From Prosopocoilus inquinatus (taxonomy: Eukaryota > Arthropoda > Insecta > Coleoptera > Lucanidae): a DNA stretch of 64,000 nt. The translations under genes were made by a program, and so were the position numbers. Under the pieces are notes generated by a model. That model did no database searches, had not been told where the DNA came from, and saw only the letters and a list, made by a program, of their open reading frames with translations. Location: NCBI GenBank assembly GCA_036172665.1, contig CM069874.1:55968707-56032706 (forward strand). The letters are read 5' to 3'. Positions within the stretch are counted from its first letter, which is position 1, and each line of letters begins with the position of its first letter. Shown here one piece after another: positions 12,101 to 26,900 of the stretch.

Positions 12101-15100
12101 CCAGCTGCATAATACAGATGCAGTTTCGACCTTCACACTCGATTGGAAAAGAAGTTTTCGCTTTGGAAAAACTGCTGTTTGTGGGGGAATTAAACGATTC
12201 CCTCTCAGGAGAATGACTTTCTCCACTGGTCATCCAACGGAGAAGACAGCATCGTTCCATTTCTCTCCGTCTCTGAGTAATCGCGATTTATCTGGAAAAA
12301 ATTGGCGGAGGCGCCGGGTATGAATTTAAACAAGCAATATCTCCGGAACGGTTGGAGTTAGGAAGATGTGGTTTTCACTGCTGCGTAGCATTCGGCCAGC
12401 TGCATAATACAGATGCAGTTTCGACCTTCACACTCGATTGGAAAAGAAGTTCTCGCTTTGGAAAAATTGCTGTTTTTGGGGGAATTAAACGTTTCCCTCT
12501 CAGGAGAATGACGTTCTCCACTGGTCATCCAACGGAGAAAACAGCATCGTTCCATCTCTCTCCGTCTCTGAGTAATCGCGATTTATCTGGAAAAAATTGG
12601 CGGAGGCGCCGGGTATGAATGTAAACAAGCAATATCTCCGGAACGGTTGGAGTTAGGAAGATGTGGTTTTCACTGCTGCGTAGCATTCGGCCAGCTGCAT
12701 AATACAGATGCAGTTTCGACCTTCACACTCGATTGGAAAAGAAGTTTTCGCTTTGGAAAAATTGCTGTTTTTGGGGGAATTAAACGTTTCCCTCTCAGGA
12801 GAATGACGCTGTCCACTGATCATCCAACGGAGAAGACAGCATCGTTCCATTTCTCTCCGTCTCTGAGTAATCGCGATTTTTCTGAAAAAAATTGGCGGAG
12901 GCGCCGGGTATGAATGTAAACAAGCAATATCTCCGGAACGGTTGGAGTTAGGAAGATGTGGTTTTCACAGCTGCGTAGCATTCGGCCAGCTGCATAATAC
13001 AGATGCAGTTTCGACCTTCACACTCGATTGGAAAAGAAGTTTTCGCTTTGGAAAAATTGCTGTTTTTGGGGAATTAAACGTTTCCCTCTCAGGAGAATGA
13101 CGTTCTCCACTGGTCATCCAACGGAGAAAACAGCATCGTTCCATCTCTCTCCGTCTCTGAGTAATCGCGATTTTTCTGAAAAAAATTGGCGGAGGCGCCG
13201 GGTATGAATGTAAACAAGCAATATCTCCGGAACGGTTGGAGTTAGGAAGATGTGGTTTTCACAGCTGCGTAGCATTCGGCCAGCTGCATAATACAGATGC
13301 AGTTTCGACCTTCACACTCGATTGGAAAAGAAGTTTTCGCTTTGGAAAAATTGCTGTTTTTGGGGGAATTAAACGTTTCCCTCTCAGGAGAATGACGTTC
13401 TCCACTGGTCATCCAACGGAGAAAACAGCATCGTTCCATCTCTCTCCGTCTCTGAGTAATCGCGATTTTTCTGAAAAAAATTGGCGGAGGCGCCGGGTAT
13501 GAATTTAAACAAGCAATATCTCCGGAACGGTTGGAGTTAGGAAGATGTGGTTTTCACTGCTGCGTAGCATTCGCCCAGCTGCATAATACAGATGCAGTTT
13601 CGACCTTCACACTCGATTGGAAAAGAAGTTTTCGCTTTGGAAAAATTGCTGTTTGTGGGGGAATTAAACGTTTCCCTCTCAGGGGAATGACGTTCTCCAC
13701 TGGTCATCCAACGGAGAAAACGGCATCGTTCCATCTCTCTCCGTCTCTGAGTAATCGCGATTTTTCTGAAAAAAATTGGAGGAGGCGCCGGGTATGAATG
13801 TAAACAAGCAATATCTCCGGAACGGTTGGAGTTAGGAAGATGTGGTTTTCACTGCTGTGTAGCATTCGGTCAGCTGCATAATACAGATGCAGTTTCGACC
13901 TTCACACTCGATTGGAAAAGAAGTTTTCGCTTTGGAAAAATTGCTGTTTGTGGGGGAATCAAACGTTTCCCTCTCAGGACAATGACGTTCTCCACTGGTC
14001 ATCCAACGGAGAAAACAGCATCGTTCCATCTCTCTCCGTCTCTGAGTAATCGCGATTTATCTGGAAAAAATTGGCGAAGGCGCCGGGTATGAATGTAAAC
14101 AAGCAATATCTCCGGAACGGTTGGAGTTAGGAAGATGTGGTTTTCACTGCTGCGTAGCATTCGGCCAGCTGCATAATACAGATGCAGTTTCGACCTTCAC
14201 ACTCGATTGGAAAAGAAGTTTTCGCTTTGGAAAAATTGCTGTTTGTGGGGGAATTAAACGTTTCCCTCTCAGGACAATGACGTTCTCCACTGGTCATCCA
14301 ACGGAGAAAACAGCATCGTTCCATCTCTCTCCGTCTCTGAGTAATCGCGATTTTTCTGATAAAAATTGGCGGAGGCGCCGGGTATGAATTTAAACAAGCA
14401 ATATCTCCGGAACGGTTGGAGTTAGGAAGATGTGGTTTTCACTGCTGCGTAGCATTCGGCCAGCTGCATAATACAGATGCAGTTTCGACCTTCACACTCG
14501 ATTGGAAAAGAAGTTTTCGCTTTGGAAAAATTGCTGTTTGTGGGGGAATTAAACGTTTCCCTCTCAGGAGAATGACGTTCTCCACTGGTCATCCAACGGA
14601 GAAAACAGCATCGTTCCATCTCTCTCCGTCTCTGAGTAATCGCGATTTTTCTGAAAAAAATTGGCGGAGGCGCCGGGTATGAATTTAAACAAGCAATATC
14701 TCCGGAACGGTTGGAGTTAGGAAGATGTGGTTTTCACTGCTGCGTAGCATTCCTCCAGCTGCATAATACAGATGCAGTTTCGACCTTCACACTCGATTGG
14801 AAAAGAAGTTTTCGCTTTGGAAAAATTGCTGTTTTTGGGGGAATTAAACGTTTCCCTCTCAGGAGAATGACGCTGTCCACTGATCATCCAACGGAGAAGA
14901 CAGCATCGTTCCATTTCTCTCCGTCTCTGAGTAATCGCGATTTTTCTGAAAGAAATTGGCGGAGGCGCCGGGTATGTATTTAAACAAGCAATATCTCCGG
15001 AACGGTTGGAGTTAGGAAGATGTGGTTTTCACTGCTGCGTAGCATTCGGCCAGCTGCATAATACAGATGCAGTTTCGACCTTCACACTCGATTGGAAAAG

Positions 15101-16775
15101 AAGTTTTCGCTTTGGAAAAATTGCTGTTTTTGGGGGAATTAAACGTTTCCCTCTCAGGAGAATGACGCTGTCCACTGATCATCCAACGGGGAAGACAGCA
15201 TCGTTCCATTTCTCTCCGTCTCTGAGTAATCGCGATTTATCTAGAAAAAATTGGCGGAGGCGCCGGGTATGTATTTAAACAAGCAATATCTCCGGAACGA
15301 TTGGAGTTAGGAAGATGTGGTTTTCACTGCTGCGTAGCATTCGGCCAGCTGCATAATACAGATGCAGTTTCGACCTTCACACTCGATTGGAAAAGAAGTT
15401 TTCGCTTTGGAAAAATTGCTGTTTGTGGGGGAATTAAACGTTTCCCTCTCAGGAGAATGACGTTCTCCACTGGTCATCCAACGGAGAAAACAGCATCGTT
15501 CCATCTCTCTCCGTCTCTGAGTAATCGCGATTTTTCTGAAAAAAATTGGCGGAGGCGCCGGGTATGAATTTAAACAAGCAATATCTCCGGAACGGTTGGA
15601 GTTAGGAAGATGTGGTTTTCACTGCTGCGTAGCATTCGGCCAGCTGCATAATACAGATGCAGTTTCGACCTTCACACTCGATTGGAAAAGAAGTTTTCGC
15701 TTTGGAAAAATTGCTGTTTTTGGGGGAATTAAACGTTTCCCTCTCAGGAGAATGACGCTGTCCACTGATCATCCAACGGAGAAGACAGCATCGTTCCATT
15801 TCTCTCCGTCTCTGAGTAATCGCGATTTTTCTGAAAGAAATTGGCGGAGGCGCCGGGTATGTATTTAAACAAGCAATATCTCCGGAACGGTTGGAGTTAG
15901 GAAGATGTGGTTTTCACTGCTGCGTAGCATTCGGCCAGCTGCATAATACAGATGCAGTTTCGACCTTCACACTCGATTGGAAAAGAAGTTTTCGCTTTGG
16001 AAAAATTGCTGTTTTTGGGGGAATTAAACGTTTCCCTCTCAGGAGAATGACGCTGTCCACTGATCATCCAACGGGGAAGACAGCATCGTTCCATTTCTCT
16101 CCGTCTCTGAGTAATCGCGATTTATCTGGAAAAAATTGGCGGAGGCGCCGGGTATGTATTTAAACAAGCAATATCTCCGGAACGATTGGAGTTAGGAAGA
16201 TGTGGTTTTCACTGCTGCGTAGCATTCGGCCAGCTGCATAATACAGATGCAGTTTCGACCTTCACACTCGATTGGAAAAGAAGTTTTCGCTTTGGAAAAA
16301 TTGCTGTCTTTGGGGGAATTAAACGTTTCCCTCTCAGGAGAATGACGTTCTCCACTGGTCATCCAACGGAGAAAACAGCATCGTTCCATCTCTCTCCGTC
16401 TCTGAGTAATCGCGATTTTTCTGGAAAAAATTGGCGGAGGCGCCGGGTATGAATTTAAACAAGCAATATCTCCGGAACGGTTGGAGTTAGGAAGATGTGG
16501 TTTTCACTGCTGCGTAGCATTCGGCCAGCTGCATAATACAGATGCAGTTTCGACCTTCACACTCGATTGGAAAAGAAGTTTTCGCTTTGGAAAAATTGCT
16601 GTTTGTGGGGAAATTAAACGTTTCCCTCTCAGGAGAATGACGTTCTCCACTGGTCATCCAACGGAGAAGACAGCATCGTTCCATTTCTCTCCGTCTCTGA
16701 GTAATCGCGATTTTTCTGATAAAAATTGGCGGAGGCGCCGGGTATGAATTTAAACAAGCAATATCTCCGGAACGG

Positions 16776-17927
16776 TTGGAGTTAGGAAGATGTGGTTTTC
16801 ACTGCTGCGTAGCATTCGGCCAGCTGCATAATACAGATGCAGTTTCGACCTTCACACTCGATTGGAAAAGAAGTTTTCGCTTTGGAAAAATTGCTGTTTG
16901 TGGGGGAATTAAACGTTTCCCTCTCAGGAGAATGACGTTCTCCATTGGTCATCCAACGGAGAAGACAGCATCGTTCCATCTCTCTCCGTCTCTGAGTAAT
17001 CGCGATTTATCTGGAAAATATTGGCGGAGGCGCCGGGTATGAATTTAAACAAGCAATATCTCCGGAACGGTTGGAGTTAGGAAGATGTGGTTTTCACTGC
17101 TGCGTAGCATTCGGCCAGCTGCATAATACAGATGCAGTTTCGACCTTCACACTCGATTGGAAAAGAAGTTTTCGCTTTGGAAAAATTGCTGTTTGTGGGG
17201 GAATTAAACGTTTCCCTCTCAGGAGAATGACGTTCTCCACTGGTCATCCAACGGAGAAGACAGCATCGTTCCATTTCTCTCCGTCTCTGAGTAATCGCGA
17301 TTTTTCTGATAAAAATTGGCGGAGGCGCCGGGTATGAATTTAAACAAGCAATATCTCCGGAACGGTTGGAGTTAGGAAGATGTGGTTTTCACAGCTGCGT
17401 AGCATTCGTCCAGCTGCATAATACAGATGCAGTTTCGACCTTCACACTCGATTGGAAAAGAAGTTTTCGCTTTGGAAAATTTGCTGTTTATGGGGGAATT
17501 AAACGTTTCCCTCTCAGGAGAATGACTTTCTCCACTGGTCATCCAACGGAGAAGACAGCATCGTTCCATCTCTCTCCGTCTCTGAGTAATCGCGATTTTT
17601 CTGGAAAAAATTGGCGGAGGCGCCGGGTATGAATTTAAACAAGCAATATCTCCGGAACGGTTGGAGTTAGGAACATGTGGTTTTCAATGCTGCGTAGCAT
17701 TCGGCCAGCTGCATAATACAGATGCAGTTTCGACCATCACACTCGATTGGAAAAGAAGTTTTCGCTTTGGACAAATTGCTGTTTGTGGGGGAATTAAACG
17801 TTTCCCTCTCAGGAGAATGACGTTCTCCACTGGTCATCCAACGGAGAAAACAGCATCGTTCCATCTCTCTCCGTCTCTGAGTAATCGCGATTTTTCTGAT
17901 AAAAATTGGCGGAGGCGCCGGGTATGA
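16776..17927 (+). repeat. Four-monomer block with a 12,980-bp displaced copy
   Basis: The run is: CCATTGGTC monomer; GATAAAAATTGG monomer; monomer with GGAAAATTTGCTGTTTATG; monomer with GGAACATGTGG, TTTTCAATGC and CGACCATCAC. It recurs at 29756-30907, 12,980 bp or exactly 44 monomers away. The last two monomers, or decayed forms of them, recur again from 35304 and from 40311, close to 17-monomer spacing once the 57-bp and 8-bp deletions are counted. The AACATGTGG/TCAATGC pair is seen only at these four places, so it tracks block copying. Confidence 0.8.
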
Positions 17928-20900
17928 ATTTAAACAAGCAATATCTCCGGAACGGTTGGAGTTAGGAAGATGTGGTTTTCACTGCTGCGTAGCATTCGGC
18001 CAGCTGCATTATACAGATGCAGTTTCGACCTTCACACTCGATTGGAAAAGAAGTTTTCGCTTTGGAAAAATTGCTGTTTTTGGGGGAATTGCACGTTTCC
18101 CTCTCAGGAGAATGACTTTCTCCACTGGTCATCCAACGGAGAAGACAGCATCGTTCCATTTCTCTCCGTCTCTGAGTAATCGCGATTTTTCTGAAAAAAA
18201 TTGGCGGAGGCGCCGGGTATGAATTTAAACAAGCAATATCTCCGGAACGGTTGGAGTTAGGAAGATGTGGTTTTCACTGCTGCGTAGCATTCGGCCAGCT
18301 GCATAATACAGATGCAGTTTCGACCTTCACACTCGATTGGAAAAGAAGTTTTCGCTTTGGAAAAATTGCTGTTTTTGGGGGAATTAAACGTTTCCCTCTC
18401 AGGAGAATGACGCTGTCCACTGATCATCCAACGGAGAAGACAGCATCGTTCCATTTCTCTCCGTCTCTGAGTAATCGCGATTTTTCTGAAAGAAATTGGC
18501 GGAGGCGCCGGGTATGTATTTAAACAAGCAATATCTCCGGAACGGTTGGAGTTAGGAAGATGTGGTTTTCACAGCTGCGTAGCATTCGGCCAGCTGCATA
18601 ATACAGATGCAGTTTCGACCTTCACACTCGATTGGAGAAGAAGTTTTCGCTTTGGAAAAATTGCTGTTTGTGGGGGAATTAAACGTTTCCCTCTCAGGAC
18701 AATGACGTTCTCCACTGGTCATCCAACGGAGAAAACAGCATCGTTCCATCTCTCTCCGTCTCTGAGTAATCGCGATTTTTCTGGAAAAAATTGGCGGAGG
18801 CGCCGGGTATGAATGTAAACAAGCAATATCTCCGGAACGGTTGGAGTTAGGAAGATGTGGTTTTCACTGCTGCGTAGCATTCGGCCAGCTGCATAATACA
18901 GATGCAGTTTCGACCTTCACACTCGATTGGAAAAGAAGTTTTCGCTTTGGAAAAATTGCTGTTTTTGGGGGAATTAAACGTTTCCCTCTCAGGAGAATGA
19001 CTTTCTCCACTGGTCATCCAACGGAGAAGACAGCATCGTTCCATTTCTCTCCGTCTCTGAGTAATCGCGATTTTTCTGAAAAAAATTGGCGGAGGCGCCG
19101 GGTATGAATTTAAACAAGCAATATCTCCGGAACGGTTGGAGTTAGGAAGATGTGGTTTTCACTGCTGCGTAGCATTCGGCCAGCTGCATAATACAGATGC
19201 AGTTTCGACCTTCACACTCGATTGGAAAAGAAGTTTTCGCTTTGGAAAAATTGCTGTTTTTGGGGGAATTAAACGTTTCCCTCTCAGGAGAATGACGCTG
19301 TCCACTGATCATCCAACGGAGAAGACAGCATCGTTCCATTTCTCTCCGTCTCTGAGTAATCGCGATTTTTCTGAAAGAAATTGGCGGAGGCGCCGGGTAT
19401 GTATTTAAACAAGCAATATCTCCGGAACGGTTGGAGTTAGGAAGATGTGGTTTTCACAGCTGCGTAGCATTCGGCCAGCTGCATAATACAGATGCAGTTT
19501 CGACCTTCACACTCGATTGGAAAAGAAGTTTTCGCTTTGGAAAAATTGCTGTTTGTGGGGGAATTAAACGTTTCCCTCTCAGGAGAATGACTTTCTCCAC
19601 TGGTCATCCAACGGAGAAGACAGCATCGTTCCATTTCTCTCCGTCTCTGAGTAATCGCGATTTTTCTGAAAAAAATTGGCGGAGGCGCCGGGTATGAATT
19701 TAAACAAGCAATATCTCCAGAACGGTTGGAGTTAGGAAGATGTGGTTTTCACTGCTGCGTAGCATTCGCCCAGCTGCATAATACAGATGCAGTTTCGACC
19801 TTCACACTCGATTGGAAAAGAAGTTTTCGCTTTGGAAAAATTGCTGTTTGTGGGGGAATTAAACGATTCCCTCTCAGGAGAATGACTTTCTCCACTGGTC
19901 ATCCAACGGAGAAGACAGCATCGTTCCATTTCTCTCCGTCTCTGAGTAATCGCGATTTTTCTGAAAAAAATTGGCGGAGGCGCCGGGTATGAATTTAAAC
20001 AAGCAATATCTCCGGAACGGTTGGAGTTAGGAAGATGTGGTTTTCACTGCTGCGTAGCATTCGGCCAGCTGCATAATACAGATGCAGTTTCGACCTTCAC
20101 ACTCGATTGGAAAAGAAGTTTTCGCTTTGGAAAAATTGCTGTTTTTGGGGGAATTAAACGTTTCCCTCTCAGGAGAATGACGTTCTCCACTGGTCATCCA
20201 ACGGAGAAAACAGCATCGTTCCATCTCTCTCCGTCTCTGAGTAATCGCGATTTATCTGGAAAAAATTGGCGGAGGCGCCGGGTATGAATGTAAACAAGCA
20301 ATATCTCCGGAACGGTTGGAGTTAGGAAGATGTGGTTTTCACTGCTGCGTAGCATTCGGCCAGCTGCATAATACAGATGCAGTTTCGACCTTCACACTCG
20401 ATTGGAAAAGAAGTTTTCGCTTTGGAAAAATTGCTGTTTGTGGGGGAATTAAACGATTCCCTCTCAGGAGAATGACGTTCTCCACTGGTCATCCAACGGA
20501 GAAAACAGCATCGTTCCATCTCTCTCCGTCTCTGAGTAATCGCGATTTTTCTGATAAAAATTGGCGGAGGCGCCGGGTATGAATTTAAACAAGCAATATC
20601 TCCGGAACGGTTGGAGTTAGGAAGATGTGGTTTTCACTGCTGTGTAGCATTCGGCCAGCTGCATAATACAGATGCAGTTTCGACCTTCACACTCGATTGG
20701 AAAAGAAGTTTTCGCTTTGGAAAAATTGCTGTTTGTGGGGGAATTAAACGTTTCCCTCTCAGGACAATGACGTTCTCCACTGGTCATCCAACGGAGAAAA
20801 TAGCATCGTTCCATCTCTCTCCGTCTCTGAGTAATCGCGATTTTTCTGGAAAAAATTGGCGGAGGCGCCGGGTATGAATGTAAACAAGCAATATCTCCGG

Positions 20901-23900
20901 AACGGTTGGAGTTAGGAAGATGTGGTTTTCACTGCTGCGTAGCATTCGGCCAGCTGCATTATACAGATGCAGTTTCGACCTTCACACTCGATTGGAAAAG
21001 AAGTTTTCGCTTTGGAAAAATTGCTGTTTTTGGGGGAATTAAACGTTTCCCTCTCAGGAGAATGACGCTGTCCACTGATCATCCAACGGAGAAGACAGCA
21101 TCGTTCCATTTCTCTCCGTCTCTGAGTAATCGCGATTTTTCTGAAAAAAATTGGCGGAGGCGCCGGGTATGTATTTAAACAAGCAATATCTCCGGAACGG
21201 TTGGAGTTAGGAAGATGTGGTTTTCACTGCTGCGTAGCATTCGGCCAGCTGCATAATACAGATGCAGTTTCGACCTTCACACTCGATTGGAAAAGAAGTT
21301 TTCGCTTTGGAAAAATTGCTGTTTTTGGGGGAATTAAACGTTTCCCTCTCAGGAGAATGACGCTGTCCACTGATCATCCAACGGAGAAGACAGCATCGTT
21401 CCATTTCTCTCCGTCTCTGAGTAATCGCGATTTTTCTGAAAAAAATTGGCGGAGGCGCCGGGTATGAATTTAAACAAGCAATATCTCCGGAACGGTTGGA
21501 GTTAGGAAGATGTGGTTTTCACTGCTGCGTAGCATTCGGCCAGCTGCATAATACAGATGCAGTTTCGACCTTCACACTCGATTGGAAAAGAAGTTTTCGC
21601 TTTGGAAAAATTGCTGTTTTTGGGGGAATTAAACGTTTCCCTCTCAGGAGAATGACGCTGTCCACTGATCATCCAACGGAGAAGACAGCATCGTTCCATT
21701 TCTCTCCGTCTCTGAGTAATCGCGATTTTTCTGAAAGAAATTGGCGGAGGCGCCGGGTATGTATTTAAACAAGCAATATCTCCGGAACGGTTGGAGTTAG
21801 GAAGATGTGGTTTTCACTGCTGCGTAGCATTCGGCCAGCTGCATAATACAGATGCAGTTTCGACCTTCACACTCGATTGGAAAAGAAGTTTTCGCTTTGG
21901 AAAAATTGCTGTTTTTGGGGGAATTAAACGTTTCCCTCTCAGGAGAATGACGCTGTCCACTGATCATCCAACGGAGAAGACAGCATCGTTCCATTTCTCT
22001 CCGTCTCTGAGTAATCGCGATTTTTCTGAAAAAAATTGGCGGAGGCGCCGGGTATGAATTTAAACAAGCAATATCTCCGGAACGGTTGGAGTTAGGAAGA
22101 TGTGGTTTTCACTGCTGCGTAGCATTCGGCCAGCTGCATAATACAGATGCAGTTTCGACCTTCACACTCGATTGGAAAAGAAGTTTTCGCTTTGGAAAAA
22201 TTGCTGTTTTTGGGGGAATTAAACGTTTCCCTCTCAGGAGAATGACGCTGTCCACTGATCATCCAACGGAGAAGACAGCATCGTTCCATTTCTCTCCGTC
22301 TCTGAGTAATCGCGATTTTTCTGAAAGAAATTGGCGGAGGCGCCGGGTATGAATGTAAACAAGCAATATCTCCGGAACGGTTGGAGTTAGGAAGATGTGG
22401 TTTTCACTGCTGCGTAGCATTCGGCCAGCTGCATAATACAGATGCAGTTTCGACCTTCACACTCGATTGGAAAAGAAGTTTTCGCTTTGGAAAAATTGCT
22501 GTTTTTGGGGGAATTAAACGTTTCCCTCTCAGGAGAATGACGCTGTCCACTGATCATCCAACGGAGAAGACAGCATCGTTCCATTTCTCTCCGTCTCTGA
22601 GTAATCGCGATTTATCTGGAAAAAATTGGCGGAGGCGCCGGGTATGAATGTAAACAAGCAATATCTCCGGAACGGTTGGAGTTAGGAAGATGTGGTTTTC
22701 ACTGCTGCGTAGCATTCGGCCAGCTGCATAATACAGATGCAGTTTCGACCTTCACACTCGATTGGAAAAGAAGTTTTCGCTTTGGAAAAATTGCTGTTTT
22801 TGGGGGAATTAAACGTTTCCCTCTCAGGACAATGACGTTCTCCACTGGTCATCCAACGGAGAAAACAGCATCGTTCCATCTCTCTCCGTCTCTGAGTAAT
22901 CGCGATTTATCTGGAAAAAATTGGCGGAGGCGCCGGGTATGAATGTAAACAAGCAATATCTCCGGAACGGTTGGAGTTAGGAAGATGTGGTTTTCACTGC
23001 TGCGTAGCATTCGGTCAGCTGCATAATACAGATGCAGTTTCGACCTTCACACTCGATTGGAAAAGAAGTTTTCGCTTTGGAAAAATTGCTGTTTTTGGAG
23101 GAATTAAACGTTTCCCTCTCAGGACAATGACTTTCTCCACTGGTCATCCAACGGAGAAGACAGCATCGTTCCATTTCTCTCCGTCTCTGAGTAATCGCGA
23201 TTTTTCTGAAAAAAATTGGCGGAGGCGCCGGGTATGAATGTAAACAAGCAATATCTCCGGAACGGTTGGAGTTAGGAAGATGTGGTTTTCACTGCTGCGT
23301 AGCATTCGGCCAGCTGCATAATACAGATGCAGTTTCGACCTTCACACTCGATTGGAAAAGAAGTTTTCGCTTTGGAAAAATTGCTGTTTGTGGGGGAATT
23401 AAACGTTTCCCTCTCAGGACAATGACGTTCTCCACTGGTCATCCAACGGAGAAAACAGCATCGTTCCATCTCTCTCCGTCTCTGAGTAATCGCGATTTTT
23501 CTGGAAAAAATTGGCGGAGGCGCCGGGTATGAATTTAAACAAGCAATATCTCCGGAACGGTTGGAGTTAGGAAGATGTGGTTTTCACTGCTGCGTAGCAT
23601 TCGGCCAGCTGCATAATACAGATGCAGTTTCGACCTTCACACTCGATTGGAAAAGAAGTTTTCGCTTTGGAAAAATTGCTGTTTTTGGGGGAATTAAACG
23701 TTTTCCTCTCAGGAGAATGACGTTCTCCACTAGTCATCCAACGGAGAAAACAGCATCGTTCCATCTCTCTCCGTCTCTGAGTAATCGCGATTTTTCTGAA
23801 AAAAATTGGCGGAGGCGCCGGGTATGAATGTAAACAAGCAATATCTCCGGAACGGTTGGAGTTAGGAAGATGTGGTTTTCTCTGCTGCGTAGCATTCGCC

Positions 23901-26900
23901 TAGCTGCATAATACAGATGCAGTTTCGACCTTCACACTCGATTGGAAAAGAAGTTTTCGCTTTGGAAAAATTGCTGTTTGTGGGGGAATTAAACGTTTCC
24001 CTCTCAGGACAATGACGTTCTCCACTGGTCATCCAACGGAGAAAACAGCATCGTTCCATCTCTCTCCGTCTCTGAGTAATCGCGATTTATCTGGAAAAAA
24101 TTGGCGGAGGCGCCGGGTATGAATGTAAACAAGCAATATCTCCGGAACGGTTGGAGTTAGGAAGATGTGGTTTTCACTGCTGCGTAGCATTCGGCCAGCT
24201 GCATAATACAGATGCAGTTTCGACCTTCACACTCGATTGGAAAAGAAGTTTTCGCTTTGGAAAAATTGCTGTTTGTGGGGGAATTAAACGTTTCCCTCTC
24301 AGGAGAATGACGTTCTCCATTGGTCATCCAACGGAGAAGACAGCATGGTTCTATCTCTCTCCGTCTCTGAGTAATCGCGATTTTTCTGAAAGACATTGGC
24401 GGAGGCGCCGGGTATGAATTTAAACAAGCAATATCTCCGGAACGGTTGGAGTTAGGAAGATGCGGTTTTCACAGCTCCGTAGCATTCGGCCAGCTGCATA
24501 ATACAGATGCAGTTTCGACCTTCACACTCGATTGGAAAAGAAGTTTTCGCTTTGGAAAAATTGCTGTTTGTGGGGGAATTAAACGTTTCCCTCTCAGGAC
24601 AATGACGTTCTCCACTGGTCATCCAACGGAGAAAACAGCATCGTTCCATCTCTCTCCGTCTCTGAGTAATCGCGATTTTTCTGATAAAAATTGGCGGAGG
24701 CGCCGGGTATGAATTTAAACAAGCAATATCTCCGGAACGGTTGGAGTTAGGAAGATGTGGTTTTCACTGCTGCGTAGCATTCGGCCAGCTGCATAATACA
24801 GATGCAGTTTCGACCTTCACACTCGATTGGAAAAGAAGTTTTCGCTTTGGAAAAATTGCTGTTTGTGGGGGAATTAAACGTTTCCCTCTCAGTAGAATGA
24901 CGTTCTCCACTGGTCATCCAACGGAGAAAATAGCATCGTTCCATCTCTCTCCGTCTCTGAGTAATCGCGATTTTTCTGGAAAAAATTGGCGGAGGCGCCG
25001 GGTATGAATGTAAACAAGCAATATCTCCGGAACGGTTGGAGTTAGGAAGATGTGGTTTTCACTGCTGCGTAGCATTCGGCCAGCTGCATTATACAGATGC
25101 AGTTTCGACCTTCACACTCGATTGGAAAAGAAGTTTTCGCTTTGGAAAAATTGCTGTTTTTGGGGGAATTAAACGTTTCCCTCTCAGGACAATGACTTTC
25201 TCCACTGGTCATCCAACGGAGAAGACAGCATCGTTCCATTTCTCTCCGTCTCTGAGTAATCGCGATTTTTCTGAAAAAAATTGGCGGAGGCGCCGGGTAT
25301 GAATTTAAACAAGCAATATCTCCGGAACGGTTGGAGTTAGGAAGATGTGGTTTTCACTGCTGCGTAGCATTCGGCCAGCTGCATAATACAGATGCAGTTT
25401 CGACCTTCACACTAGATTGGAAAAGAAGTTTTCGCTTTGGAAAAATTGCTGTTTTTGGGGGAATTAAACGTTTCCCTATCAGGAGAATGACGCTGTCCAC
25501 TGATCATCCAACGGAGAAGACAGCATCGTTCCATTTCTCTCCGTCTCTGAGTAATCGCGATTTTTCTGAAAGAAATTGGCGGAGGCGCCGGGTATGTATT
25601 TAAACAAGCAATATCTCCGGAACGGTTGGAGTTAGGAAGATGTGGTTTTCACTGCTGCGTAGCATTCGGCCAGCTGCATAATACAGATGCAGTTTCGACC
25701 TTCACACTCTATTGGAAAAGAAGTTCTCGCTTTGGAAAAATTGCTGTTTTTGGGGGAATTAAACGTTTCCCTCTCAGGAGAATGACGCTGTCCACTGATC
25801 ATCCAACGGGGAAGACAGCATCGTTCCATTTCTCTCCGTCTCTGAGTAATCGCGATTTATCTGGAAAAAATTGGCGGAGGCGCCGGGTATGAATGTAAAC
25901 AAGCAATATCTCCGGAACGGTTGGAGTTAGGAAGATGTGGTTTTCACTGCTGCGTAGCATTCGGCCAGCTGCATAATACAGATGCAGTTTCGACCTTCAC
26001 ACTCGATTGGAAAAGAAGTTTTCGCTTTGGAAAAATTGCTGTTTGTGGGGGAATTAAACGTTTCCCTCTCAGGACAATGACGTTCTCCACTGGTCATCCA
26101 ACGGAGAAAACAGCATCGTTCCATCTCTCTCCGTCTCTGAGTAATCGCGATTTTTCTGGAAAAAATTGGCGGAGGCGCCGGGTATGAATTTAAACAAGCA
26201 ATATCTCCGGAACGGTTGGAGTTAGGAAGATGTGGTTTTCACTGCTGCGTAGCATTCGCCCAGCTGCATAATACAGATGCAGTTTCGACCTTCACACTCG
26301 ATTGGAAAAGAAGTTTTCGCTTTGGAAAAATTGCTGTTTTTGGGGGAATTAAACGTTTCCCTCTCAGGAGAATGACGTTCTCCACTAGTCATCCAACGGA
26401 GAAAACAGCATCGTTCCATCTCTCTCCGTCTCTGAGTAATCGCGATTTTTCTGAAAAAAATTGGCGGAGGCGCCGGGTATGAATTTAAACAAGCAATATC
26501 TCCGGAACGGTTGGAGTTAGGAAGATGTGGTTTTCACTGCTGCGTAGCATTCGGCCAGCTGCATAATACAGATGCAGTTTCGACCTTCACACTCGATTGG
26601 AAAAGAAGTTTTCGCTTTGGAAAAATTGCTGTTTGTGGGGGAATTAAACGTTTCCCTCTCAGGGGAATGACGTTCTCCACTGGTCATCCAACGGAGAAAA
26701 CAGCATCGTTCCATCTCTCTCCGTCTCTGAGTAATCGCGATTTCTCTGAAAAAAATTGGAGGAGGCGCCGGGTATGAATGTAAACAAGCAATATCTCCGG
26801 AACGGTTGGAGTTAGGAAGATGTGGTTTTCACTGCTGTGTAGCATTCGGTCAGCTGCATAATACAGATGCAGTTTCGACCTTCACACTCGATTGGAAAAG